A stretch of 11,363 nucleotides of DNA from an uncultured Eubacterium sp. (GTDB lineage Bacteria; Bacillota; Clostridia; Lachnospirales; Lachnospiraceae). This document shows positions 1-6,729 of the stretch, in pieces; the stretch's first letter is position 1, and every line of letters starts with the position of its first letter. The notes under the pieces are model-generated. The model did no database searches and was not told the DNA's origin. It saw only the letters and a list, made by a program, of their open reading frames with translations. Position numbers and translations under genes: made by a program. Where the stretch lies: positions 1 through 11,363 of the forward strand of contig CAJTZX010000077.1 in the NCBI GenBank assembly GCA_910584345.1, in the 5' to 3' direction.

Positions 1-659
1 ATCCGCTGCTTATGATGACGGTGCAGTATATTATTTTTTCACAGTTATTTCAGTCAGATATTGACAATTATCCGGTATACCTGCTCAGCGGACTGGTTGT
101 ATTTAACTTTTTTCAGGAGGGTGTCGGGCAGGCGTTAGGTGCGATTGTAGGAAACGCTTCGCTGATTACGAAGGTTTATATACCAAAATATATTTATCCG
201 GTTACAAGAGTGCTTTCCTCTGCGATTAACCTTTTGATGTCACTGATACCGTTAGTGATTGCTGCGCTGATTACGGGGGAACAGGTTACAAAGTCTTACC
301 TTATGCTGCCTTATATTTTGCTGTGTGTGATGGTTTTTACAACCGGACTTGGCATGATACTTGCAGCTGCAATGACTTTTTTCAGAGACATACAGTTTTT
401 ATGGGGGATTATCAGTATGCTGTGGATGTATCTTACTCCGTTGTTTTATCCGGTATCGATTATCCCGGATGGGTTTCGAACAATCGTTTTGAATAATCCG
501 ATGTACTGTTTTGTGGGAGCAGTGCGCAGTATCGTAATGGAGGCAGTGGCGCCGCGTCCGATGGTATTTTGCCAATGTACGCTGCTGGCGTTTGCCATGC
601 TGCTGGTGGGATGTGTGATATTTAAAAAAACACAGGACAAATTTGTGTTTTACATTTAG
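1..659 (+). CDS. Polysaccharide ABC exporter permease (TagG/Wzm-like), 5'-truncated by window edge
   Basis: Membrane subunit of an ABC-2 transporter that moves a lipid-linked polysaccharide across the cytoplasmic membrane. The frame is already open at base 3, before the first ATG at 12, and reads PLLMMTVQYIIFSQLF, an internal stretch of this family. About 219 residues are visible against a usual 260-270, so the true start lies upstream of the window. Seen in order: a hydrophobic segment (YLLSGLVVFNFF), the cytoplasmic-loop motif around NASLITKVYIPKYIYPV, which resembles the family's 'fPre.lP' coupling region, then three more membrane stretches (SLIPLVIAALIT; ILLCVMVFTTGLGMILAAA; IISMLWMYLTPLFYP) and a last helix near the C-terminus. 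The matching ATPase follows after 12 bases. Family assignment is firm; the exported polymer (teichoic acid, capsule or other glycan) cannot be read here. Confidence 0.9.
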   Translation, partial: PLLMMTVQYIIFSQLFQSDIDNYPVYLLSGLVVFNFFQEGVGQALGAIVGNASLITKVYIPKYIYPVTRVLSSAINLLMSLIPLVIAALITGEQVTKSYLMLPYILLCVMVFTTGLGMILAAAMTFFRDIQFLWGIISMLWMYLTPLFYPVSIIPDGFRTIVLNNPMYCFVGAVRSIVMEAVAPRPMVFCQCTLLAFAMLLVGCVIFKKTQDKFVFYI

Positions 660-671
660 GAGGAACGGATC

Positions 672-1400
672 ATGATGCCGATTGTTGCAGTGAATGACGT
701 TTCGCTGAAATTTAAAATGGAACAAAACCGGGCGGATTCTTTGAAGGAATTTTGTGTGCGATGGCTGAGACATGGCTTGAAATCGGAGGAGTTTTGGGCA
801 CTTTCCGGTATCTCCTTTTCGGTGGAAAAGGGTGATGTGATCGGTATTATCGGACACAACGGAGCCGGAAAAAGCACGCTTCTCAAGGTGATTTCCGGCA
901 TTATGAAGCCATCCAAAGGTTCTGTGGACATACGTGGAAATATTGTGCCGATGCTGGAGCTTGGATCAGGATTTGATTTTGAACTCTCAGGCAGGGAAAA
1001 TATTTATCTGAATGGAGCTATTTTGGGATATTCCAAGCCGTTTTTAGACAGTAAATATAAAAGGATCGTAGATTTTTCTGAGCTTGGAAGCTTTATCGAG
1101 GCACCATTGCGTACCTATTCTTCCGGTATGCTGGCAAGGCTTGCATTTTCTGTGGCATGTATTGTAGAGCCTGAGATTTTGATTGTGGATGAAATTCTTT
1201 CGGTAGGTGATGCGGATTTTCAGGAAAAAAGCCGCGCCAGAATGATGGAACTGATGAGTGGCGGAACAACCGTATTTTTTGTATCGCACAGTCTGGAACA
1301 GATTCGTAAAATGTGCCGAAAGGTTTTGTGGATAGAACGAGGGGTTATGCAGGAATTTGGGCCGGCTGATTCGGTCTGCGATCACTATGAGGGCAGTTAA
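672..1400 (+). CDS. Polysaccharide ABC exporter ATP-binding protein (TagH/Wzt/KpsT-like, short form)
   Basis: ATPase that powers the permease encoded just upstream. The 242 residues contain a full ABC domain: Walker A GHNGAGKST (61-69), signature YSSGM (149-153), Walker B ILIVDE (169-174) and the switch histidine H206 in FVSHS. The N-terminal VNDVSLKFKM and 'LSGISFSVEKGD' are typical of the polysaccharide-export branch. The protein stops right after the ABC domain, so it lacks the C-terminal glycan-binding domain of O9a-type Wzt and the C-terminal extension of Bacillus TagH. By analogy with KpsT, recognition of a modified chain end is therefore not expected (inference). An AGGAGG site at 658-663, overlapping the upstream stop codon, lies 8 bases before the ATG at 672; a second ATG at 675 is equally possible. 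The next gene begins 1 base after the stop codon. Confidence 0.93.
   Translation: MMPIVAVNDVSLKFKMEQNRADSLKEFCVRWLRHGLKSEEFWALSGISFSVEKGDVIGIIGHNGAGKSTLLKVISGIMKPSKGSVDIRGNIVPMLELGSGFDFELSGRENIYLNGAILGYSKPFLDSKYKRIVDFSELGSFIEAPLRTYSSGMLARLAFSVACIVEPEILIVDEILSVGDADFQEKSRARMMELMSGGTTVFFVSHSLEQIRKMCRKVLWIERGVMQEFGPADSVCDHYEGS
1389..1393 (+). promoter_or_regulatory. Ribosome binding site deciding start 1402
   Basis: GAGGG placed 8 bases before the ATG at 1402, inside the end of the ATPase gene. The in-frame ATGs at 1357 and 1387 have no comparable site, so translation of the SRDG-domain protein most likely begins at 1402 and is coupled to the ATPase. Confidence 0.6.
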
Positions 1401-1401
1401 T

Positions 1402-2649
1402 ATGCAAAAGCAAATGGATTTATATACGTTAAGCAAACAAAAGGTGGCCCCTGTTTTGTACGGATATGTCTGTTGGGCGCTAAAGGAAGCGGAAAAAAGA
1501 GGGATTTGCACACTTTATTTTCTGTCCAGAGACGGATATATATTACTTAAAATTGCGCAGCAAATTTGTGAAAAGAAAAAGATAAGGATAGAATGCCGGT
1601 ATCTGTATTGTTCCAGAGCATCTTTGCGGATGCCTGCATATCATCTGATTGGAGAAGAGGCATATAGACTTTTGTTTCAGGGAGGCTATCATGTCACACT
1701 AAAAAGTCTGTTGGAGCGTACGCAGATTCCAAGGCAACGGTGGAAGGAAATATTAAAAGATGCCGGTATCAATTCCCATGCATTATGCGAAGAGAATTTT
1801 TCAAAGCATAAAACAGACTTGTATAAAAAGCGGCTGATGAAAAGTCCGTTACTTCAAAAAATGTTAAATGAAAGGTCAAAAAGTGCATACAAGAATGCGA
1901 TCGCATATTTTAAGCAGGAAAAAGTGCTGGAGAACCAAATATTTGCAATCGTAGACAGCGGATGGGTGGGAAGTATGCAGCGCTCTTTTCGGCAGTTACT
2001 GGAAGCGGCAGGATGGAGAGGCAGTATTGTCGGTTTTTATTTTGGGATGTTTGCAAATCCGGCGCAGGATATCGACGGAACCTATAAAACGTGGTATTTT
2101 TCAAAAACATCCGGCAGGAAAAATAAAATATTATTTTGTAACAATTTGTTTGAATGTTTTTTGTCAGCTCCGCATGGAATGACGATGGCTTATCAGGCAG
2201 ACAATGAAAAAATGGTTCCGGTTCTTAAGGAAAATCTTTCAGCGGAACAAAAAACGATGATAGAATGCCAGATTTGCGGTATTTTGGACGGCACAAAAAA
2301 ATTGGCAGAATGCGGCAGACATATTTCAAAAAAAACATGCAGTCAGATTTTGTATCGGCTGATGAGCAGGCCTGCCATGGATGAGGTCAGAATTTACAGA
2401 AGGTTTTTGTTTTGTGATGATATGACCGATGGATATTTGTGTTCCCTTGCAGATGAGACAAAGATTGGGAAGTTAAAAAATACTTTATTGTGGGTCAGAT
2501 TGTTCCATAGACTGTTTCAAATACCGGAAAATGAGGACAAACCATTTTGGAGTTTTGGAATGATTGCATGTGTGAAAAATCCTGTAGTAAGGCAAATCTA
2601 TTGGATGAATGAATATCTTTGCCAATGGCTTCGTTATTCCTTGCGTTGA
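1402..2649 (+). CDS. 'SRDG'-domain protein resembling the C-terminal half of COG5610 polysaccharide-locus proteins
   Basis: A 415-residue predicted cytoplasmic protein with no signal peptide. I see three conserved-looking patches: APVLYGYVCWALKEA followed by LYFLSRDGY (38-46), YLYCSRASLRMP (67-77), and VDSGWVGSMQ (184-193). From memory these match the region that follows the HAD domain in large COG5610 'predicted HAD hydrolase' proteins of capsule and glycan loci. No HAD motif I (DxFDTL) is present here; it occurs in the separate gene at 3442. The biochemical role of this domain is not established to my knowledge. I chose ATG 1402 over in-frame ATGs at 1357 and 1387 because GAGGG (1389-1393) sits 8 bases upstream, whereas the earlier starts lie inside the ATPase gene without a ribosome site. 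Confidence is high for a real gene, moderate for the family. Confidence 0.8.
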   Translation: MQKQMDLYTLSKQKVAPVLYGYVCWALKEAEKRGICTLYFLSRDGYILLKIAQQICEKKKIRIECRYLYCSRASLRMPAYHLIGEEAYRLLFQGGYHVTLKSLLERTQIPRQRWKEILKDAGINSHALCEENFSKHKTDLYKKRLMKSPLLQKMLNERSKSAYKNAIAYFKQEKVLENQIFAIVDSGWVGSMQRSFRQLLEAAGWRGSIVGFYFGMFANPAQDIDGTYKTWYFSKTSGRKNKILFCNNLFECFLSAPHGMTMAYQADNEKMVPVLKENLSAEQKTMIECQICGILDGTKKLAECGRHISKKTCSQILYRLMSRPAMDEVRIYRRFLFCDDMTDGYLCSLADETKIGKLKNTLLWVRLFHRLFQIPENEDKPFWSFGMIACVKNPVVRQIYWMNEYLCQWLRYSLR

Positions 2650-2653
2650 GGGG
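2648..2653 (+). promoter_or_regulatory. Ribosome binding site deciding start 2658
   Basis: GAGGGG overlaps the stop codon of the preceding gene and lies 4-6 bases before ATG 2658. It supports that start over the in-frame ATG at 2619, which would add 13 residues unlike the family's N-terminus. Confidence 0.6.
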
Positions 2654-2657
2654 AAAT

Positions 2658-3497
2658 ATGAAAAAACTGAGTGTGATTATGGGTGTGCATAATATTGAAC
2701 ATCTATGGGTTTTTGAAAAATCTATACAGTCTGTTTTGAACCAGTCGTATGATGATTTTGAATTTATCATCTGTGATGATGGTTCCACAGATCGTACTTA
2801 TGAGATTCTTTGTGCATATGAAAAACGGGATGCGCGCGTGATCCTTTTAAAAAATAAGACAAACCGAGGATTAGCCTACAGCCTGAACCGATGTATGCAA
2901 AAGGCGCAGGGGGAGTATTTGGCGCGGCATGATGCGGACGATATTTCACATCAAAAACGGTTTGAAATCCAAATGAATTATATGAAACAGCATCCGAATA
3001 TCAGTTTTTCAGGAACGAATGCCGCGTTGTTTGACCGGTCGGGAGTTTGGGGGCGCCGAATCCTGCCGCTGAGGCCGCAGAAAAAGGATTTTCTTTTTAC
3101 AGACCCGTTCGTGCATGGAACATTGATTTTCAAAAAACAGGATTTACTGGAGCTGGGCGGTTACCGAATCAGGAAAGAAACGCGCAGAGCGGAAGACTAT
3201 GATTTACTGATGCGAATGTATGCACATGGAAAATACGGAGAAAATCTTCAGGAATGTTTATATTTCTTTTTGGAAGATGCGGCAGCGTATAGCAGGCGAA
3301 AATACAGATTTCGTTTTGATGAGGCAAGCGTAAGGTGGAAAGGGTTTTGGGCATTAGGCCTTATGCCAAAGGCGCTTCCCTATGTCATCAAGCCATTGTT
3401 TGTGGGACTGCTGCCGGGAAGTGTTTTAAAGAGGTTAAAAAATGGGCGTTCGATACAAATACAGGAATCGAAGGAATTTCAAAAATTCGTTAAATGA
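2658..3497 (+). CDS. Family 2 glycosyltransferase (GT-A fold)
   Basis: Transfers a sugar from a nucleotide-sugar donor to the growing glycan, probably on the cytoplasmic face of the membrane. The 279-residue protein opens with the standard GT2 start KKLSVIMGVHN, then shows DDGSTD (40-45) for nucleotide binding and HDADD (91-95), which contains the metal-binding DxD. NRGLAYSLN (69-77) is also typical. After the GT-A core, an acidic ED pair in 'RRAEDYDL' (about residues 175-182) fits the usual catalytic-base region. The C-terminus is basic and partly hydrophobic (LPYVIKPLFVGLLPG), possibly membrane-associating. The gene follows the SRDG gene after 8 bases, and its last 56 bases overlap the HAD gene. 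Donor and acceptor sugars cannot be predicted from the sequence. Confidence 0.9.
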   Translation: MKKLSVIMGVHNIEHLWVFEKSIQSVLNQSYDDFEFIICDDGSTDRTYEILCAYEKRDARVILLKNKTNRGLAYSLNRCMQKAQGEYLARHDADDISHQKRFEIQMNYMKQHPNISFSGTNAALFDRSGVWGRRILPLRPQKKDFLFTDPFVHGTLIFKKQDLLELGGYRIRKETRRAEDYDLLMRMYAHGKYGENLQECLYFFLEDAAAYSRRKYRFRFDEASVRWKGFWALGLMPKALPYVIKPLFVGLLPGSVLKRLKNGRSIQIQESKEFQKFVK

Positions 3498-4335
3498 AAG
3501 GAAGGCGTTGCCTGCAGCTGGCAGGCAAAAATATTATCAGTACCGCTATGACAAAAATTTATGCGGACAGCTTTTTGCGCTTATTTTATCAGCATTTGAA
3601 AAGAGGGACTGCAGGAGCCCTCAAACGGATCTTTTTGCCGATTATGCACAAAAGAAAGTTTATGATACAGAAGAAGCGCTGTCTGAGCTCATGAAATATG
3701 ATGTGATTTCGTTTGATGTATTTGACACTTTGATTTTCAGGAAGGTTCGCAAACCGACAGATATTTTCTTACGGATGGAAAAAGAACTGCATATACCGGG
3801 CTTTGCGGAAAAAAGAATTTATGCGGAACAATGTGCCAGGTCGGATTGTTATATCCGTAAAAAGACGAGAGAGATTTCGATTGAAGATATTTACAGACAA
3901 ATGTTTTGCAGACAAAAGGCCAATAGACAGTTCTTCCATGGACAGGCGGGTGTACCGGGACGAATGATACGTAAGATGATAAAGCAGGAAATGGAAAAAG
4001 AACTGCAGTATTGTTATGCCAACCCGGTGATGAAAAAGATGATAAGAAGCTTAGCCGAAAATCATAAAATCATCATAGCGGTATCTGATATGTATTTACA
4101 TCGGGAACAGATCAGACAAATTTTGCGAAAAAACGGTTATGAACAAATAGAAAAAATCTATGTGTCGGCTGACTACGGCGTTGGAAAAAGTGATGGCAGG
4201 CTGTTTCCTTTTATTATAAACGAGTGGGATCCCGGTCGTCTCATACACATCGGCGATCATTTTTTTAGCGATATTTACAGGCAGAAACATTTGAAAATGA
4301 AAACATTGCATTATCTTAGAAATGATTTTGGATGA
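3442..4335 (+). CDS. HAD-superfamily protein with DVFDTL motif (N-terminal half of COG5610-like proteins)
   Basis: A 297-residue HAD-fold protein. Motif I is SFDVFDTLIF with the predicted nucleophile D92; the usual acid two residues later is Phe94, as in haloacid dehalogenases (FDAYGTL), so ordinary phosphatase chemistry is uncertain. Motif II is AVSDMY (S215), motif III is GVGKSDG (K249) and motif IV is GDHFFSD (D272, D277). The cap contains AEKRIYAEQCARSD and SIEDIYRQMF, characteristic of glycan-locus HADs. The first 85 residues are basic and poorly conserved in appearance. ATG 3442 has GAGG at 3431-3434, 7 bases upstream, but lies inside the glycosyltransferase gene, giving an unusually long 56-base overlap. 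Its natural partner is probably the SRDG protein at 1402, since these domains are usually fused. Confident in the fold, not in the substrate. Confidence 0.82.
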   Translation: MGVRYKYRNRRNFKNSLNERKALPAAGRQKYYQYRYDKNLCGQLFALILSAFEKRDCRSPQTDLFADYAQKKVYDTEEALSELMKYDVISFDVFDTLIFRKVRKPTDIFLRMEKELHIPGFAEKRIYAEQCARSDCYIRKKTREISIEDIYRQMFCRQKANRQFFHGQAGVPGRMIRKMIKQEMEKELQYCYANPVMKKMIRSLAENHKIIIAVSDMYLHREQIRQILRKNGYEQIEKIYVSADYGVGKSDGRLFPFIINEWDPGRLIHIGDHFFSDIYRQKHLKMKTLHYLRNDFG

Positions 4336-5455
4336 TAGGAGCAGAGGTTTGCATAACGTGGATTTTCATGACCTTGCGGTTGTTGTACAGGGAGCTGTCA
4401 GACAGGAGTTTATTCAAATATGTCTGGGGAGTATCAGAAAATATTTACCGGGTGCACAGATTATAGTGTCTACCTGGGAGGGCAGCGATACGGCGGATAT
4501 CGACTGTGATAAGCTGGTCTGTTCCAAAGATCCCGGCTGTTTTCCGTATGATGTTTTACAAGATTCCCTTCCCAATAATATTGATCGTCAGATCGTATCC
4601 ACGCAGGCCGGCCTGCAGTGCGTGGACCGTAAATACTGCATAAAAATGAGAACAGATTTTTATCTGACATCAAATCATTTTTTAGATTTTTATGAAAAGT
4701 ATGGATCTTTTTATGAGAAATACCATTTTTTATCAAAACGGGTGATTGTCTGTTCTTTGTATTCACGCAATCCCAGATACAGACATGCATGTTTTGCAAT
4801 GCCTTATTGTATATCTGATTTTTTTTATTTTGGATTGACAAAAGACGTACTTGAGATTTTTCATCATTTGGAGCTCACGGCGGACAGAGATAAGCAATAT
4901 TTTCATATTTATTCTGGAAAACGCAAAGAACTGCATTATTCATATGCATTATGCCGCTTTATGCCGGAGCAGGCCATATGGATGGGGTTTTTAAAACAGC
5001 ATATGCCCAGGCTTTATTGTGAGCATCGGGATGATGTAAATGCAAAAAATATTTTTTATACCGAACAAAGCATTGCGAATAATACGGTTATCTTATCTCC
5101 GGTTCAGATTGGATTGGCATCATGTAAAAAAGATATGTTTGCAAAAGGGAGCAGAGAAAACTGCTATTCACATGTGCAGTGGAAGTTTTTATATCATATT
5201 TTCAGCAGAAAAAAGAAGTATTTAAAAGGTGTTTATCTGGTAACTCTGTATGTAAGCTATTTCTGCAGAAAATGTTTGTTTTTTGTTTCTTATGTTTTTT
5301 ATGCAAAATGCAAAACAGGGAGTAGCATTCTGCAAAGCAGAAATCCGGAAAGAAGGAATTCGGAAAGAAGAAAAAGAAAATCTTTAAAAAGATATTTGTA
5401 TGATTCTGCGAAGCAGAAGAGCAAGGAGGAAAAATATGAAGATACTGGCTCATAG
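4322..5455 (+). CDS. WavE-family glycosyltransferase-like protein
   Basis: This protein matches the WavE family, named from Vibrio cholerae lipopolysaccharide core synthesis and widespread in surface-glycan loci. Seen: LAVVVQGAV (18-26), SIRKYLPGAQIIVSTWEGSD (37-56), SKDPGCF (68-74), NNIDRQIVSTQAGL (85-98) and YCIKMRTDF (105-113), whose R-T-D is a likely metal- or nucleotide-binding site. Beyond about residue 300 it becomes hydrophobic and aromatic (LVTLYVSYFC, LFFVSYVFY), then ends in a very basic tail (about 335-377) that includes RNPERRNSERRKRK. The start is uncertain: ATG 4322 overlaps the HAD gene by 14 bases but has no good ribosome site, while TTG 4349 or GTG 4358 follow AGGAG (4337-4341) and AGAGG (4343-4347). 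The last 20 bases overlap the next gene. Probable glycosyltransferase, specificity unknown. Confidence 0.83.
   Translation: MILDDRSRGLHNVDFHDLAVVVQGAVRQEFIQICLGSIRKYLPGAQIIVSTWEGSDTADIDCDKLVCSKDPGCFPYDVLQDSLPNNIDRQIVSTQAGLQCVDRKYCIKMRTDFYLTSNHFLDFYEKYGSFYEKYHFLSKRVIVCSLYSRNPRYRHACFAMPYCISDFFYFGLTKDVLEIFHHLELTADRDKQYFHIYSGKRKELHYSYALCRFMPEQAIWMGFLKQHMPRLYCEHRDDVNAKNIFYTEQSIANNTVILSPVQIGLASCKKDMFAKGSRENCYSHVQWKFLYHIFSRKKKYLKGVYLVTLYVSYFCRKCLFFVSYVFYAKCKTGSSILQSRNPERRNSERRKRKSLKRYLYDSAKQKSKEEKYEDTGS
5328..5342 (+). repeat. Short inverted repeat TTCTGC-AAA-GCAGAA
   Basis: A 6-base stem with a 3-base loop inside the basic tail of the WavE-like gene. A near copy with loop GAA lies at 5404-5418, and a loop-less version (TTTCTGCAGAAA) at 5260-5271. 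The three occur within 160 bases. No T-run follows, so these are not intrinsic terminators. Confidence 0.6.
5404..5418 (+). repeat. Short inverted repeat TTCTGC-GAA-GCAGAA
   Basis: Near-identical to the element at 5328-5342 and just upstream of the ribosome binding site of the GDPD-like gene. In the mRNA it could form a small hairpin 5 bases before AGGAGG (5424-5429), which might modulate translation; that role is speculation. Confidence 0.55.
5424..5429 (+). promoter_or_regulatory. Ribosome binding site deciding start 5436
   Basis: Perfect AGGAGG, 6 bases before ATG 5436. It places the start of the GDPD-like protein at MKILAHRGYW rather than the in-frame ATG at 5400, which would add 12 basic residues ahead of the conserved first strand. 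Confidence 0.85.
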
Positions 5456-6068
5456 GGGATATTGGAAAACACCAGAGGAAAAAAACACTCTGGATGCACT
5501 CTGCGCAGCAATGAAAAAAGGATATGGATTTGAAAGTGATATCCGCGATTATTGTGAAAAACTCGTTATTTCTCATAATATGGCTGATGCGTCTTCGCCT
5601 GATGCAAAAGAGGTGTTAAAAGCGCTGGAACAATATCAGGATCAGTGCTGTTTTGCTATAAATATTAAGGCAGACGGCCTGGAGGAACAGTTAAAGCAGC
5701 TATTAGAGCATTATCATATCTGCAATTATTTTACCTTTGATATGTCAGTGCCGCAGATGATTGCGTATGCACAAGCCGGGTTATCTTTTTTTACAAGGAG
5801 AAGTGAATACGAAACCCAGCCGGCGCTGTATCAGGAAGCATCCGGCGTATGGGTAGACGCGTTCGAAGATGACAGTTTTATTACCGCAGAATTGTTAAAT
5901 AAATACATCTGTGACGGTAAAGCAGTTTGTCTCGTCTCACCGGATCTTCATGGAAGACCTTATCTTCAGTTTTGGAGCAGACTGAAAAAATTTAACATGA
6001 ATCTTAACAGCTTGTTTTTATGTACCGATCTGCCGGATGCAGCAGATGAGTTTTTTAAAAAGGAGTAA
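5436..6068 (+). CDS. Short divergent glycerophosphodiesterase-like (GDPD) family protein
   Basis: A 210-residue cytoplasmic TIM-barrel-type phosphodiesterase homologue without signal peptide or membrane segment. Canonical GDPDs hydrolyse glycerophosphodiesters to glycerol-3-phosphate plus an alcohol using HR, ExD and a later His. Here AHRGYW (5-10) gives H6 and R7, FESDIRD (32-38) gives E33 and D35, and VISHN (44-48) gives H47, so the core dyad and two metal ligands are present. The third metal-ligand Glu, normally two residues before a Lys ('E-x-K'), appears as Asn in INIK (N76, K78). The protein is shorter than typical bacterial GDPDs (about 240-260). A C-terminal VSPDLHGRPY (about 168-177) replaces the usual end of the barrel. 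Its place in a nucleotidyltransferase block suggests a role in making or trimming a phosphodiester-linked building block; the substrate is unknown. Confidence 0.78.
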   Translation: MKILAHRGYWKTPEEKNTLDALCAAMKKGYGFESDIRDYCEKLVISHNMADASSPDAKEVLKALEQYQDQCCFAINIKADGLEEQLKQLLEHYHICNYFTFDMSVPQMIAYAQAGLSFFTRRSEYETQPALYQEASGVWVDAFEDDSFITAELLNKYICDGKAVCLVSPDLHGRPYLQFWSRLKKFNMNLNSLFLCTDLPDAADEFFKKE

Positions 6069-6077
6069 GATAAAGGA

Positions 6078-6707
6078 ATGATAAAAGCAGTAATTTTTGA
6101 TATGGATGGGGTGCTGATTGATGCAAAAGAATGGCACTATGAGGCGTTAAACAGAGCATTGGGACTGTTTGGATATGAGATAAGCAGGTATGACCACTTA
6201 GTTACTTACGATGGACTTCCCACATCTAAAAAATTAGAAATGCTGAGTATGGAAAAAGGGATGCCTGTGAAGCTGCACAAGTTTATTAATGAATTAAAAC
6301 AGCAGTATACGGTGGATAAGATTTTTACCGACTGTCATCCCGTGTTTTATCATGAATATGCATTATCAACATTAAAAACGAACGGTTACCGCCTTGCTGT
6401 CGCGTCAAATTCGATTCGTAATACGGTGGAACTGATGATGGATAAAAGCAGTCTGCTGCCATATCTGGATTTCTTTTTAAGCAATCAGGATGTGACAAAA
6501 GCAAAGCCGGATCCGGAAATCTATTTGACGGCTATTCGCAGACTGAAATTGCTGCCGGAAGAATGTCTGGTCGTTGAGGACAATAAAAATGGAATCGCAG
6601 CTGGGAAAGCTGCCGGAGCACATGTTATGGAAGTGAATCATGTTTATGATGTAAACTATGAAAATATTATGAAACATATTGGTTGGTCAAACGAGGGACG
6701 AATATAA
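6078..6707 (+). CDS. HAD hydrolase/mutase, beta-phosphoglucomutase-like subfamily
   Basis: A 209-residue HAD subfamily IA enzyme with every catalytic motif intact: FDMDGVL (7-13; nucleophile D8, general acid/base D10), VASNS (108-112; S110), AKPDP (142-146; K143) and VVEDNKNG (165-172; E167, D168). An alpha-helical cap lies between motifs I and II. The family holds sugar-phosphate mutases and small-molecule phosphatases. Sequence alone does not decide, though FDMDGVLIDAKEWH resembles the PgmB-like type. With a nucleotidyltransferase downstream, it either supplies a phosphorylated precursor by moving a phosphate or removes one (inference). ATG 6078 begins the first strand directly; AGGAG at 6061-6065 lies 12 bases upstream, rather far, and overlaps the end of the preceding gene, so translation is probably coupled. 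The stop of the GDPD-like gene is 9 bases away. Confidence 0.87.
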   Translation: MIKAVIFDMDGVLIDAKEWHYEALNRALGLFGYEISRYDHLVTYDGLPTSKKLEMLSMEKGMPVKLHKFINELKQQYTVDKIFTDCHPVFYHEYALSTLKTNGYRLAVASNSIRNTVELMMDKSSLLPYLDFFLSNQDVTKAKPDPEIYLTAIRRLKLLPEECLVVEDNKNGIAAGKAAGAHVMEVNHVYDVNYENIMKHIGWSNEGRI

Positions 6708-6716
6708 AAATAAAAC

Positions 6717-6720
6717 GGAG
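6717..6720 (+). promoter_or_regulatory. Ribosome binding site deciding start 6730
   Basis: GGAG 9 bases before ATG 6730. This start gives MNILIPIVG, matching the first strand of the paralogue at 7822. The in-frame ATG at 6679 would lie inside the HAD gene and add 17 unrelated residues. Confidence 0.6.
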
Positions 6721-6729
6721 AATGCAGCT

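Noticed and set aside
399..857. Minus-strand open frames opposite the ABC transporter genes, and similar ones elsewhere (for example 7825-8256 and 5202-5576)
   Set aside because: They lie antisense to strongly supported genes, lack ribosome binding sites, and their translations show no domain-like pattern.
3494..3694. Separate 66-codon gene
   Set aside because: It has no ribosome binding site at proper spacing and overlaps the HAD gene; kept only as evidence for a possible frameshift.
5040..5225. 61-codon plus-strand frame inside the WavE-like gene
   Set aside because: It is fully inside a well-supported gene in another frame and has no ribosome site.
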